The notes: generated from the sequence alone by a model not told the origin. 64,000 nucleotides of DNA from Amoebidium appalachense (GCA_963693365.1 CAVNZM010000010.1:3720001-3784000); one strand, 5' to 3'. Counted from the stretch's first letter, positions 1-31,054 are shown. A program made the numbers and translations.

Positions 1-1451
1 ATGCCTCTTTTCCGTGTAGTGGGTGCTTGTTTCGGCTGAAAAGAATGTGTTCTTTTGCTGTCTTTTGTGTTTCCGGTACATACGTAGTTTCTGTGATTTG
101 TGGCTACTATTAGCTGTGTAGTTTTCATAAAGAGCAGTGAGAATACTAATGAAAATGCACCCCGTATCTAACGGTGCAAACTAGGGGCAAAACGTGAAAT
201 TACTCCACTGTTTCCCATATCTTCTGCCTCTTTTCGTGTTGTACCCCTACGACACCACCGTTCCCGTCCGAAATCACCAGGCGCGTAAATAACTGTGGTT
301 ATGCTTCTTTACGCTTCTTATAATGTGCAATTATTGTAAAAGTTACATAGGGTAAAGTAGCGCTTGGAAGGGGTGGAGAAAACGAAGATGGTGTCTTTTT
401 GGGTGTGTGCCTGTGTGGCTTGGCTGTCGAGCCCAATGCCCGCATTTTCGCAATATGATTGGCTTACATGATATAGATGAACCAATCAGAATCGATCTGT
501 TAGTTTGACAGTAAGCCATGCGAGTAGATGAAGGTTACGTGATCATGTCATGTGCTCTCTCATATAGCAGAGAAAAAAAATGGCCAAAAGCAGATGGAAA
601 CAGTTGAAAACCATTATAAGAGTATATAAACCTTTTTCAGAGGAGTTATATCCATTTTTTACACAATAAAACATGTAATAGACAGCTTACAGTCACTTCC
701 GTGGGTTTCATCTACGACGTTGATATAGGAATATCATTAGCATGACCTGTATCGAATCAAATGCTATAACGCCATTTTACACTAGCCATATATGGATCGG
801 ATAAGCAGAGTGCGATTACCATGCATTCGATGTGCCGCTGTGTTGTTATGATTAGCCCCTCAAAAAAGGCAGAACCAGCGTCATAGGATGAAAGGCAAAG
901 CCTGGCAGAGTGTAGCACATGTTTGCTTTGTTATACGCCCGCGGCACAACTGGTGCACACAAATGTTTTTTCAACACATGCCACAAAGACTGAGTCAGGT
1001 CGACTGTCACGCTGACCTGACCCATGCTTCTACTCACAGGCTTTAATTCGAGGACTAATATTATATGTATGTAGTACTGTACATGTGTCGTGCCCGTCAT
1101 AGCATGACGAACAACAATGCGCATGCTGGTGTGGTTCTCGAAGTCTGTGTGTGGTCCCCTATAAACCAAACGAACAGCGTACAGCTGAGGATCTCAATGC
1201 GTTCAGGCACAACCGTGTACGTATACTGTATATAAAACTCAGCGTGTATTCAGAGTTCTTCTCCGCATTATTAATGTACTCAATGAGCCTAATAATATTG
1301 ATTACCACACACCACACACACACCTATCCCCTTTCCACACTAGGGTAGCTACACCCGATGCGCATGCGACACAGTACCATCATACCGGACGCGTGGGGTG
1401 GCACACATGCGCCGGACATAGACACTGTGACACAAGCGCACACCTAACCTT

Positions 1452-1485
<34 letters not shown>

Positions 1486-3008
1486 CACGCGCACACACAT
1501 ACACGCACACACACGCACACACGCACACACACACACACACACTCATGCACCCACACACAACACACACACGCGGTGCTTACGTCACACACACACACATGCA
1601 CACACACACACACATGCACACACGCACGCGCACGCGCGCGCACACACACAAAACACACACGCATCAGACACCGTTATCAACCCTCGGATAACTAGTACAC
1701 ACTTGTACTTAGTCCAGGGTTTACACCGCAGCCTCGCCGCATTGTCACACCAACATTGCACGACACACAATAATGCGCACTAGACAGGCACACACGGCGT
1801 ATGTGCGTCGCACTACGCCATCATGCACTCCGGCTGTAACACGCGCACGCACACATACACACACAGCACATGCGCCGTCATGTACACACACTATGCATAT
1901 ACACACACATTTTGTACGGAACACAAAAGAAAGCTACATGCATATGCTAATTACCACCGACACATGTGCGCGCACGTGCACGAGCGCACAACCATATATC
2001 CACGTGTACACGCATCATTCTGGCAGGAACTGGCCATTGTCGCCCGTTACGTCCCAGCAGTTTTTTCTATTTTCAGCTGTCGCGGCATATGCATGTGCCT
2101 GTGCATCGATCACGTCAGCTATATTATCATTAGGGCCTCTTATTAGGGCCAACAAATGATATTCAGCCTGCCGTTCAAGCACAGTCGGCAGAACTTTTAC
2201 CTATTTTTCAGACACTTTGGCAGACCCCATGGCTATTTTCACAACAGGCCTGATGTATAAAGACATACTATCGCCTAAGGGAGAGCGAGCCTCGGAGCTC
2301 GAGCCTCCGGCGGAGAGACTGAACGAGCTAGCCTAAGAAACGTCAACAAGATTTCTCCCGATACCACCAGCTGACTGCTGATTGGTGTAATAAAATGCTT
2401 CCCAACGTTGTGCAAGCTGCCGGCACAGCCGCAGGGTGGTTGAAGTTGCGCGGATGCAACGGAGGCTGAGCGTCCAAGCACCTGTTGAGGGGCCCAGAGG
2501 GCTCAGGGCTTCAGCGGATAATACCTGAAATAATCAGTAGTGTAGAGGGAAAAAAGATGGCGAAAAGCATGTGGTAATATGTACGTTGGTACGCGTACGT
2601 CAAATCCACTACTGCAGAGAATTGAGCAGATCGATCACAAAATATACTTTCATGGACCCCCCTAGTGGTGCAGAATAAGCTAATCAAATCGTTTACTGCA
2701 GTCCCCTAACACCCCTTTTATGATGTATCTCCACCTCAATGTTGCATATTGGACTCTCAGAGTAGACTCTCAGTCTGACAACTCATTTTCCAACATGGCT
2801 ACGGTTCATTTGCAGTTTCAGTTGTCACAGCAAACAACACACCATGAATAAACACGCACACATTAAGAGAGAGAGAGACGGGTAGAGCGACAGATGCAGA
2901 AGAGGAACGAGAGGGAGAAGTTAGTAAACAACAGAAAATAAAGTTATATACACCACTTAGTTTAGTACACCTCCACTCAACTTTACACAACCTTTCCATG
3001 TTGTTTCC
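1..3008. other. Left-edge region, no gene supported
   Basis: No open frame here combines protein-like composition with splice signals. The visible content is ordinary mixed sequence at 1-1300, a CA-rich stretch at about 1455-1670 with scattered CA-rich sequence to about 2000, and a more GC-rich patch at about 2275-2520 that I cannot assign. The last few hundred bases are the upstream region of the gene that starts at 3009. Confidence 0.5.
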
Positions 3009-3753
3009 ATGTCGAGTGAACGTGCAGGCGTCATGAACTTCTTCAGTTGGTTGACGGGCAGTAATTACTCGTCACTTGGAAAAGTTGACACTGCTTCTGG
3101 CCAGGCGGCAGGGCTGGAAACGGAGTTTAAGGTGTATAGGGCGTCGGTCGCTCCGGCCAGAAAAAGGTAAGCGTGAGATTGTTAGTGTGCTTGTGCACGT
3201 GTGCGTACACACCGTGTGTGTTGGTGTGTGTGCGTGTTTGGAAGAAGGAGGGTGGAGGGGGGGAGAAGGGGGGAGGGGAGGTTGGGGAGGGAAGACGGGA
3301 GTTGTGTGTGTGTGTATGCGCGCGCGCGCGCGTGTGTGTGTGTGCAAGTGCGCCCGCGCGTGTGTGCATGTGTGGGTACACACAGTCGTGTGTGCATGAG
3401 TGTGCGGTTTGTGTCTTCCCCCCCCCCCCCCCCCCCCCTTCCACCCAGTCACCCACCCCTTTCAACCTCCCCCTCCCTCCCTCCCCACCCACCCACCCCT
3501 TTCGAACCCCCTCCCCCTCCCCAGCCACCCACCCACCCCTTTTACCCCCCCCCCCCCCCCTCCCCCTCCCCCCCCCCCCCCCCCCCCCAAACACACACAC
3601 AAACAGGCACGCGCTGCTTTCCCTCCCTTCCTCCCCCCCTCCCCCCCCCCCCCCCCCCCGGCCCGTCCTCTACAGCCTTTCCATCCCCTCCTCCAGCCCT
3701 CACCCTTCTTCTCTCCAACCTCCGTTTCATCTCCCCCTTGCCCCCTCCCCCCG

Positions 3754-3810
<57 letters not shown>

Positions 3811-3995
3811 CCCCCACCCCCCCCCCCCCCCCCCACCCCCCCGCCCTCCCCCCCTTTTGAGGTTGGGTTCTGCCTATAATGCACACCCTTTACATATGGT
3901 TTGCACTCTGCATTGTGTTGTTCGTATTGAATGTGTACTTCGTACTCTATGGCGCGCTCAAACCTCCCCGCCCCCTCCCCCCCCCCCCCCCCCCT

Positions 3996-4033
<38 letters not shown>

Positions 4034-4467
4034 CCGCCCCCCTTTTTGCTGTTTGGCGCCAAACAGTTCCCCCAATCCTGCAGACTGCCTAGTTATGGAT
4101 TCAAGACTCTTTCCCCCCCCCCCCCCCCCCCATACACACACACGCACACCCTCTCATTCCCCTATTCCCTTTTGGTCACGGGTTGCGGATTCTTTCTTAT
4201 CATAATATTGTCTTCAGCCATGAAGATATTAGAGACGCCGAGTATTCGCCGGATTTCGATATGGGGCCCGTATTTTCATATTCCGTTACAAAAACTCCCC
4301 TCTACAGCGCCGTTCTCCATGTGGAGTCTACGGGGTTCAGATTGGCGGGTGCCCATGGTGCAAATACCCTCTATAGGTTACCCTCCCCCCCCCCCCCCCC
4401 CCCCCCACCTCGCCCGCCCACCCCGACCCTGCCCCCCCCCCCCCCCCCCTGCCCCCCCTCCCCCTCC

Positions 4468-4504
<37 letters not shown>

Positions 4505-5412
4505 AAAAACACGCATAGGCACACACACACACACACGTGTTCACGCGCTGCACGCAATGCACACTCTGATGCACGCACGCACACACTCGCATACATGGAG
4601 ACACACACACACGGACGGCCCATGCGCGGGCACACACACACAGACAACTTAACACATGCACACACACGTAGACACGTACACGCATGTTCACACCCGCCCA
4701 CCCACATACACATTCAAACACACACACACGCTCTCTCTCTCTCTCCCTCTCCCCCCCCCCCCCCCCCTCTCTCTCTCTCTCTCGCACCCTTTGCTCCTCT
4801 CCACCCTCTCTTTTGGTGTGTGTGCATGTGTGAGTTGTGTGTGTGTGTGTTAATATGGAGAGAGGAAAAGGGGGGGGGGGGGAGGGGGGGAGGGGTGGAA
4901 GAGAAAGAGAGAGAAAGAAATGGGGGAGGGGAGAGCAAGAGGGAAGGTGGGGGAGGGGAGAGCAAGAGGGAAGGGGATGCGTGAACAGGGTTAGGGTAGA
5001 GATGAGTGAGTGTATGTGTGTGTGTGTGTGGTGGTGGGGGGGGGGGGGGGGGGGGGGTAAAGGCACGATGTTGTTTGGTGAGCATCTTCGTGATTGCTGT
5101 CTGTTGCAGTCCCCCCCCTTGCCCACCTTTTCTCCCGTTTATTTTCCTTACTCTTTCCTACGGCTTGCCTCTACTCCCCCCCCCCCCCCCCAAAAAAAAA
5201 AAAAAAAAAAAAACTCTTCGGTACACCCACACGCCAGCCCCCCCCCCCCCCCCCCCCCCCCCCTCCGCCGGGCCATCCCTCGAACTCCCTCCCCCTCCCC
5301 AAACCCAGCCAACATGCATGAAAGCATGCATACAGACAATCGCCGACACACCTTAACACGTTTCCGCCAACGTAACCCCCCCCCTCCCCCCTCCCCCCTC
5401 CCTCCCCCTCCC

Positions 5413-5445
<33 letters not shown>

Positions 5446-5832
5446 TCACACAAAAAGCCACAAAATTTACCCACACCCACCGCACGCGCGGCCATTTCCA
5501 CCTATACCAAGCACGTACACGCACATACACAGACGCACACACGTACGTGCGCACGGGGACACCCACATCCACAACCACATATCGATATATACGGGCGTGC
5601 ACATAACGCAACAACCATACACAAGCGTGTGCTCACACGCACACATGTGTGTGTGTGCGTAGGCACCCGTGCTCCCACTTACAAAAATGCTCACACCTAC
5701 ACATATACACACCCACACGAACACGCACAAACACCAACACCTTCTTATACATGTGCGCACACAAAGCACCCACACGTACACACGAGCTCCCCCCAAGACC
5801 CCACACACTTATACTCATCCCTTATACACACG

Positions 5833-5922
<90 letters not shown>

Positions 5923-6145
5923 ACACACACGCACACACGTATGCAGATACGAAGACATGCGTCACCTATGCCACCACCGCACCTCCACGGACCGGTTTCT
6001 CGCGTTTGTGATGGCTGACGGACAGGTGGTGGCGGTGTGCAGTCCGGACACTGTACGGATAAAGGAGTCGATTATGGAAGCAATACACGTACACACGAGG
6101 ATGGAAACACAGTACGTGTGTGTGGGAGAGGTGAAGGACACGTGA
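3009..6145 (+). CDS. Unrecognised protein, three-exon model (about 171 aa)
   Basis: Proposed exons are 3009-3166, 4218-4376 and 5947-6145. The model is supported by splice signals and phases. Exon 1 ends AG|GTAAGC in phase 2, exon 2 is entered at TTCAG and ends AG|GTTACC in phase 2, and exon 3 is entered at GCAG; both split codons (AGC, AGA) stay open. The protein starts MSSERAGVMNFFSWLTG. It reads on through a globular-looking stretch (DIRDAEYSPDFDMGPVF, then LYRYEDMRHLCHHR and RFLAFVMADGQVVAVCSPD) and a helix ending IKESIMEAI. I do not recognise the family. The alternating strand pattern with a final helix could be a PH/PTB-like fold, which is inference only. The last 25 or so codons lie in satellite sequence that repeats at about 6190-6290, so the true 3-prime end may be a splice donor near 6083 (CAC|GTACAC) followed by exons I cannot find. 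The introns hold poly-C, CA and one copy of element A. Confidence 0.5.
3420..4490. repeat. Poly-C rich intron blocks
   Basis: Long cytosine runs dominate here, for example about 3749-3840 (almost pure C), 3970-4032 and 4382-4488. They surround element A and exon 2. The run at about 4460-4488 changes abruptly to poly-A (4489-4509), one of the C-to-A junctions seen throughout the window. Confidence 0.9.
3858..3965 (+). repeat. Element A copy (intron of the 3.0 kb gene)
   Basis: This is a copy of the roughly 110-bp dispersed element. It begins GAGGTTGGGTTCTGCC, contains TGCACTCTGCATTGTGTTGT and GTACTTCGTAC, and runs into poly-C. It is in sense orientation relative to the host gene and lies between exons 1 and 2. 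Confidence 0.8.
5018..5925. repeat. TG/G block, C-to-A junction and (CA)n tract
   Basis: This stretch lies in intron 2 of the gene model at 3009-6145. It has TG followed by poly-G at 5018-5057, a poly-C to poly-A junction at about 5177-5213, CA-rich sequence, and a nearly pure (CA)n at 5834-5918 shortly before the acceptor at 5946. Confidence 0.9.
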
Positions 6146-6680
6146 TAATCGTTTACCTAATATGGAAGTTTTTCCTAATTTGGAAGGTGGGTGACGACCC
6201 GAAGATGTCATAGAGGAGATACACGTGCACGCGAGGATGGAAACACAGTACGTGTGCTTGGGAGAGGTCAAAGACGCGGCGTCGTGATAATGCTATCATT
6301 TCCTGATTTGGAAAGTTTTTTCCTAATTTGAAAGGGTTTTTTTCCTAATTTGGGATGTTTACCGGTGCGCGTTGAGCCAATACTGTAGAGGGAATGCAAG
6401 GGTGGGCCAAAATGAAAACACCTTGTGTGTGTGGGAGAGTCATGGGCACGTGGTATTGATTTCCTAATTTGGAAAGGTTGACCTTTAACGAGGAGCCATT
6501 CGTCGTGGTGGACTAGCACTGAGAAGGGAGAGATCAAGTGCATCCACGTGATCATTCAAGTTATTTTTTTCCTTATTTGGAAGGTGGAGCGTGCACGGAA
6601 GCCAATCATCGTCTTCTACACGTGATAGTTGTTTCCTAATATGGAAGGTTGACCGGTGCGTGCGGAGCCAATCATCATGT
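6062..6680 (+). repeat. Degenerate tandem satellite with CACGTG and CCTAATxTGGAAGG motifs
   Basis: At least four diverged units can be aligned by eye. Shared blocks are GAGGATGGAAACACAGTACG (6100 and 6234), GGGAGAGGT, an ACGTGATAAT-like segment, and TTTCCTAATTTGGAAGG or TTTCCTAATATGGAAGG (about 6155, 6302, 6462 and 6631). These are followed by TTGACCGGTGCG and AGCCAATCATC. Unit spacing varies between about 120 and 180 bp. The left end overlaps the last codons of the gene model ending at 6145. Confidence 0.75.
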
Positions 6681-11783
<5,103 letters not shown>

Positions 11784-13078
11784 ACTCGATACTGTGAACT
11801 AGAGGTATTCTGAAAGGGCATAGAATGAGAATGTATTAGAAGATTTATGCAAAAGGAAAGAACATCGAGGTCAGAATGCTTTTTGTTTCAGTTCAGGTGT
11901 TGTCTGTTTTGCGACTTCAGGCCACAAAATTTTGGACGGCGCGCCGGGCTTTCCCCGCCGTTGATGATCACAGAGCGGCTTACGTAAGTGAGGCGTGCTC
12001 ATCCAATAATACTATGTTGTAAGCCATATATCATGATATATGGGCCACCTGCCGGAATCAGGAATGCAAGAATACCGTGATCGACTTTAGCAGAAACATC
12101 GGAAGAGGAAGAGGAAGAAAAGAGCGTTAATATAAGCTTGCTTGCTTGAAGGTCAGTAAATTTCACGAGTTAAAAGCACCGGCAGTACTGCCACCGACGG
12201 CTCATGAACTCTTTTTGAGCAAATCTCACGCTCCCACGAGGAATTCGTGGCGATATGCGGGTCACAGCGGGCTTTAGAGGGGTTGTGCCGTTTGTGACAT
12301 GTGTGCCCACACAATACTATGCACGATACTGCGATTGTTGAATCTGCAGCTGCTTCTGTGAGAAATCTCACCCACTACACCGGAAGTGTGCATATAGCAC
12401 GTTCAGGTATTTGCATGCACTTCGGGTGAGCAACCACAGCGAGATCTAAAGCGGGCATGGATATCAGGCAGTGATTGGTAGATCTATCCCGCCATCGATG
12501 AGAGAGAGATTGCTGATTGGTCTATCTTTCCAGACCACGCCCCGCATTCCAACATCAGTAGTGCCATCCTAGCTGGGCATGTGAGAACCGGTTGGCACTT
12601 GTGACCGTATTGGTGCAGACAGAAGATATTACTCTTGTGATACCTAGTAGCATACAAGGAACTTGGTGGATCCGTGTACGTGACAAATACATACGCACAC
12701 ATTTTTTCACACACAATAATTATTTTGCTGAGCCGGATCCGCGAACATAGTATGGTGGACTGGTCTGGCGTCTTCCACTCATGGCATTGTGACAGCGACT
12801 ATCTAAAGCCTGCATGAAACAATTTCAAGCCTCCCCAGAATCCTAACATCTATTTATATTTTAGAATTCACCTGTCGTCGACTTGCAGGCCGAAGTGGTT
12901 CAGATAGCAAGCCATAGTTTTCAAACGGTGTGCACATTTTTTTTATTTTTTTTTTCCTCCCCTCCAAATCTCGGGATAGCCTGGTCAAAGCTTCTCATTC
13001 GTTCCCCCTTCTAACGGCATGTTACACATGTAAAGGCAGCATTTATAGATTAGAACTTTTCTACAAATAGTTCTGACA
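11784..13078. promoter_or_regulatory. Divergent intergenic region between SNX3 and the MFS gene
   Basis: This is 1.3 kb of largely normal-complexity sequence separating two divergently transcribed genes, so both promoters should lie here (inference). It contains several CCAAT-type boxes in either orientation (for example ATTGGT near 12474 and 12515). I see no TATA box I would commit to and no coding exon. Confidence 0.5.
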
Positions 13079-26628
<13,550 letters not shown>

Positions 26629-27017
26629 AAGTATGAAGAAGAGAAATGAGATTTGGGAATAGGGAGGTGGGGAAAGAATCGGTTGATCGGGCGGGATCGA
26701 ATGCTTGGCTGTGAGTGGGTCTCCTACGTGGTGAGAGTATAATGTTCTGTGGGCACATGTGCAGTTGTTGCGGACTCGTGCCTCTTTCGACCTTTTGCCC
26801 CCCCCCAAAAAAACGAAAAGAGAAAAAAAAAAAGAAAAAGAAAAGAAAAGAACCCCGTTTGTTATCTCTTTTGACTTTTAGGCCCGCTTTAGAAGGAAAT
26901 ATTGGTCGGTTTTTGGGAGACAAAGACACCCCAGGCCCAGGTCACTTGCTTACATTTCCACCCACCAGGTTCGTAGCCCACCAGCTGGCTCGGTCAGGCA
27001 GCAACCAATCAGATCGC

Positions 27018-27170
27018 ATGAGCGCCGCTAAGATGGCTGCCAGTAGGCCCACCAGAATTACCCGATATGGTAAATACTTGCCCTCCCTCTCCTCCCCCCC
27101 ATCTTCGCCCTTACTATCTGGAGGACCCCTCCCCCCCCCCCCCTTCACACACACAAATACACACACACAA

Positions 27171-27233
<63 letters not shown>

Positions 27234-27236
27234 AAC

Positions 27237-27268
<32 letters not shown>

Positions 27269-27410
27269 GAGCGCACGCACACACACACCGTGACACACAC
27301 ACACACACAGAAATACTCTCACACACGCACACACGCACACACACGCACACACACGCACACACACACACACACGCACACACATACACGCACACACACACAC
27401 GCACACACAC

Positions 27411-27491
<81 letters not shown>

Positions 27492-28378
27492 TGGTGTTTC
27501 CAATTAGTTATTTTTTGTGTGTGTGCATGCAGTTGGATGATATGCTGTGCTGAGTTCTTGGGTGTGTGGTATGGGTTTCTTGGATGTGTATCTGCCTTAG
27601 CAGCCCCCTTCCCCCCCCCCCCCCCCCCTCCCCTCTCTCCCTCCCTCCCCCCCCCCCCCCCAAATTGAAAAATAGAAAGAAAAAGCTTCAAAGACTTTTT
27701 GCATGTCACGTTTTTGCATCGTGTTCCTCGTGGTATAGTTGTTCTTCGTACCGTATTCCTCCTCCCCCCCCCCCCCCTCCCTCCCTCTCTCCTCCCCCCC
27801 CCCCCCCCCCCCACTCTCCCCCCCCCCACTCTCCCCAACCCCTGACCATCCTATCCGCGTCAAATGCGAATATGCGTCCCTCAGTATATTGGAGTCTTTT
27901 GTCATGGAAAAATGGGTCGGGAAGGAGGATGCTTCTAGTAGGGTGACGGGCGCAGGGGGTGGAAGCAAAGGAGGGAGCGGGGGGAGGGGGGGGAGGGGGT
28001 GGGTGGGTGGGTGGGTGGAGGGGGGGAGGGGGGGAGGGGGGAGGGGGGGGAGGGGGTGTAAATGGATGGGAGAGAGAACTGGTGATAGGAGAGTGTTTTT
28101 GGAAAAGGAGAGAGTACGAGTGGGCATGTGTTCTCTGGCTGCCTTTGAGGGAAAGGTAGAAAAAGAAAACAAAAAAGCCCGGAAAAAATTGGGAGAGAGT
28201 GAGCCATGGGTTTTGGTAGGAGCTCATACGCCGCAGAACAGTCCCACCCACTCCATCTGGCTGGAGTTTCTTTTTTCCTTTTTTCCTTTTTTTTTTTTTC
28301 TTTTTTTTTTTTGACATCCTATTATTGTGCAGGTCGTGAATTCGTCAGCAGAGATGACCCAAGAAATGCGGTTCTCCT
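27018..28378 (+). CDS. Possible small gene, first two exons (partial model)
   Basis: Exon 27018-27069 starts MSAAKMAASRPTRITRYG and ends at donor GTAAAT. A second exon, 28333-28378, is entered at TGTGCAG, continues in phase (GREFVSRDDPRNAVL) and ends at CT|GTAAAT. The joined sequence is Arg-rich with no family I recognise. Later exons cannot be fixed: candidates are a 40-nt piece at about 28672-28710 and an acceptor at about 28971 that gives a stop at 28983. The start overlaps the alternative last exon of the MFS gene, so both cannot be used as drawn. The intron holds (CA)n and a diverged element A copy in sense orientation. This is a tentative call. Confidence 0.3.
27125..27486. repeat. (CA)n-rich tract
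   Basis: CA repeats with scattered CG and AA interruptions cover about 27147-27486; the last 68 bp are pure. Confidence 0.95.
27690..27768 (+). repeat. Diverged element A fragment
   Basis: The stretch containing TTTTTGCATCGTGTTCCTCG and GTTCTTCGTACCGTATTC is followed by poly-C. Only the 3-prime half of A is recognisable. Confidence 0.5.
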
Positions 28379-28416
28379 GTAAATCTTCAACGCCCTCCCT
28401 CCCTCCCTCCCTCTCT

Positions 28417-28457
<41 letters not shown>

Positions 28458-28463
28458 CCCCTC

Positions 28464-28494
<31 letters not shown>

Positions 28495-28983
28495 ATACAC
28501 ACACACAAACACACCCAACACTCCCAACACCCCCCCTCCCCAAAACCACCAAACACACGCGCGCGCGAGCCCACCACCGCCACCACCCAACCAACCACTC
28601 ATCACTCTATTAATAATATTGGTCTCTTTCTCATGATCAGTGGGTTCTCTTCCGAAGTTTTTCTTAGAGGTTTCCTTTTTCTCACCCTCTCGAGAACTTT
28701 TACTCTGTAAAGTTGCTACACGGCCGTAATGGTTTTTGGGGGGAGCTTGCGAGTCTTTCTGATTGGATCCAAGTCATTAGCCATTTATGTCAGCTTTGGG
28801 CTTTGTGAATGTATAATCTGTTTGAACGGGCTGACGGCACCCCTTTTTTTTTTGTTTAAAGAGATAATTTCTAAAAAGTCTTTAATACTCATTTTATTGT
28901 ATACTCGTGGGTTTGCTGAGCTGGGTAGGGTTTTGATTTTTTTTTTCTTCCCCATCCTTATAGTGAGCAGGTGCCTAATATAG

Positions 28984-29644
28984 CTTACTGTTGAATACGA
29001 GATAATGTACGATCATATATTTATTGAAACACACACACACACAGAACGAACACACACATACGTGCACACGCACATGCATGCGCACTCGTGCACCCACACA
29101 AGCTTCAGCACGCATGTGCTCGCATACTTGGACACACGGACATACCTTTTTTATATTTTATTCATTTTTAACGTGATGATTATTCCGTCGGCTTTGGGTG
29201 GGTCAATATCCAAGTGTGACATATCCATACGCATCACGTGCATATCACACTGCATGCCTATCACACCATGTGCCAGATACCACATCTTGTTCGCATCAAT
29301 TGATGTATATCACACTTTGTGCATATCTCACGTTGTGTAAATACATATGTAAGAAAAAAAAGATAGGCCGAACGGTCACTATTACACATCTGTACTGCCG
29401 CTTGTAGCCACCAGCAATCCTTAGCACAAACAACTGTAGTATGCCAACGAAGCAAAACAAACTTTCGCAAGAAAAAAAATAGAGTAAATAAAAATACATA
29501 TAACACTTGGATGCTGAGACTCGTTTTTTTCCCCTTCATTTTTGTTTTTCAATGTTCTATTTTTTTCGGGAGGGGGGAGAAAGGGGGGGGGGGGGGGGGG
29601 GGAGGGGGCTTGAAGATTATTTATTCTTTATAGAAGTTCTTAAA
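28984..29644. other. Gene-free stretch with a CATATCACA-type motif array
   Basis: No exon is supported. At 29209-29345 a diverged short-period array repeats CATATCACA, CACGTGCATATCACAC and CACCATGTGCCAGATACCAC. The same motif family recurs at about 32360-32670 on the other side of the F-box gene. A poly-G run lies at about 29585-29602. Confidence 0.65.
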
Positions 29645-30313
29645 TTAAATGTCGCCATCCTCCCCAACGTTTCCAGAATCATCCAAAACCGTTACATGCC
29701 TTCCGGTAGTTCTGCCCTTCTTCCATGCCATATATCGCTTTTGGTATGAAAATGTGTACTCACCGGGTCTCCCTTTACGTTTGACCAAATCAAGAAACCA
29801 GGTACAAAGCAATCCCCGGCAGGGATACGAAAAGTCAAATTGTGGACAGGAAAACACCCACTCCTCCAGATTCTCACACGAGGCCAAAAACCCTACGAAA
29901 ATGACGCTCACGCAAAAAAAAGTCGTCGGCTCAAGTGTTAGCTGGCCAAGGTGGGCAAGGGTCACAGAAATCTTTCGCATAGCGCCTGCCCATTTCGCGG
30001 TCCCCATATGAAGCAGGTGAATCGGTTTCATCAAGAGTTCAACAGGCAATGGGTATTTTTTGAAGGCATGGAATATTTGGAAGACGAAGGTGGGATTGAT
30101 GGCGACGGGATGGGGGATGGGCACAGAGCGCACGACGTGACTCCACAGTTTGCACACGAGGGTGCAGGTGAGGCGCGTGTTTGTGTCGGGCAAAAACGAG
30201 AAAATGTGAACAAGCAGGTCTGTGCAGCGTCTGTTTGCTAGAACCAACTTCTCTGCCGAGGTGGTGTAGGTGGCTTGAATTTCTTCTTCTTTGCTTAACT
30301 TATTGCGAGCCAT
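29645..30313 (-). CDS. F-box protein, single exon (222 aa)
   Basis: An uninterrupted minus-strand frame starts MARNKLSKEEEIQATYTTSA and ends at TAA. Residues about 30-62 form an F-box: NRRCTDLLVHIFSFLP, then RLTCTLVCKLWSHVV, with the usual spacing of the hydrophobic residues, the Cys and the Trp. F-box proteins bind Skp1 and present substrates to SCF ubiquitin ligases. The rest (about 63-222) would be the substrate-binding part. It has no LRR, WD40 or Kelch pattern that I can see, and it includes a hydrophobic stretch (TTFFCVSVIFVGFL), a CENLEEWVF segment and a basic region (KRKGRPGEYTFSYQKR). The call rests on the F-box alone. Lack of introns and of low-complexity sequence sets this gene apart from its neighbours and could reflect retroposition or a different ancestry (inference). 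Confidence 0.78.
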   Translation of the reverse strand: MARNKLSKEEEIQATYTTSAEKLVLANRRCTDLLVHIFSFLPDTNTRLTCTLVCKLWSHVVRSVPIPHPVAINPTFVFQIFHAFKKYPLPVELLMKPIHLLHMGTAKWAGAMRKISVTLAHLGQLTLEPTTFFCVSVIFVGFLASCENLEEWVFSCPQFDFSYPCRGLLCTWFLDLVKRKGRPGEYTFSYQKRYMAWKKGRTTGRHVTVLDDSGNVGEDGDI

Positions 30314-31054
30314 TTTCGTTGTTGCAGCGACTCTAAAAAAAAACTCTTAAGTAATGATGGGTCTCCGTTGGGTGCAGACCGTTCTTTCTTTTAGATAGGG
30401 GCTTAAGAGAATTTATAAGAACGGTAATGTTTTACAGTCAGAATTTGTGCAAAGTGTCAAACAAACGTGCAAAGGGGTCACAGGAAAACTTTTAAGAGGA
30501 ACAAAGAATGCAGCAGTATATGGGCCTTTAGACAGCCATGTACCGCCTATTTGCTGGCCTAGTCAGCGTATGTGTGCCTCCTTAGAATAATGCTGCTTTT
30601 TTTTCCACCTTAGTTCTGCTGTCTTCTTGGTACCGGTATACGAATAGTTGCACAACCACGAGGTCTTCAAACCGGAGAAAAATAAAATGTGAAAACTGTT
30701 ACACGCCGATCATGCATATGTTTATATATACACCTGGACTTGAACAGTGACACTGTGGCCAAACCTAGGGGGGAAAAGCCTTGACAGACCGAAAGCTCAA
30801 ATCAGCTGACAGCCTTGAAATGCAGTATAACTAGCTCAGTGGACAGCCGTGGGCAAAACATGACATGTCAGTAAGCAAGCAGGAAGCACATGTACGCACG
30901 CACATGCATGTCTTTCCATAATTATACATGTGTGGACATGTCCACGGCCAGAGTCACGAGGCAAGCAGTAGCTCAGATATCGTGTTTTGGTGTGCGCTGA
31001 CCGTTAACGTTGCTAAACGAATGAGTCTTTTGAGTCATTTGGAAGTCGTAACCG

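Noticed and set aside
3420-4984. Very long Pro-rich frames (up to about 600 residues)
   Set aside because: Translation of poly-C, CA and CT tracts across introns. Only the short stretches between splice sites look like protein.
28729-28983. 84-residue hydrophobic frame
   Set aside because: Its Phe/Leu/Ile-rich composition follows from T-rich sequence, and there is no conserved motif.
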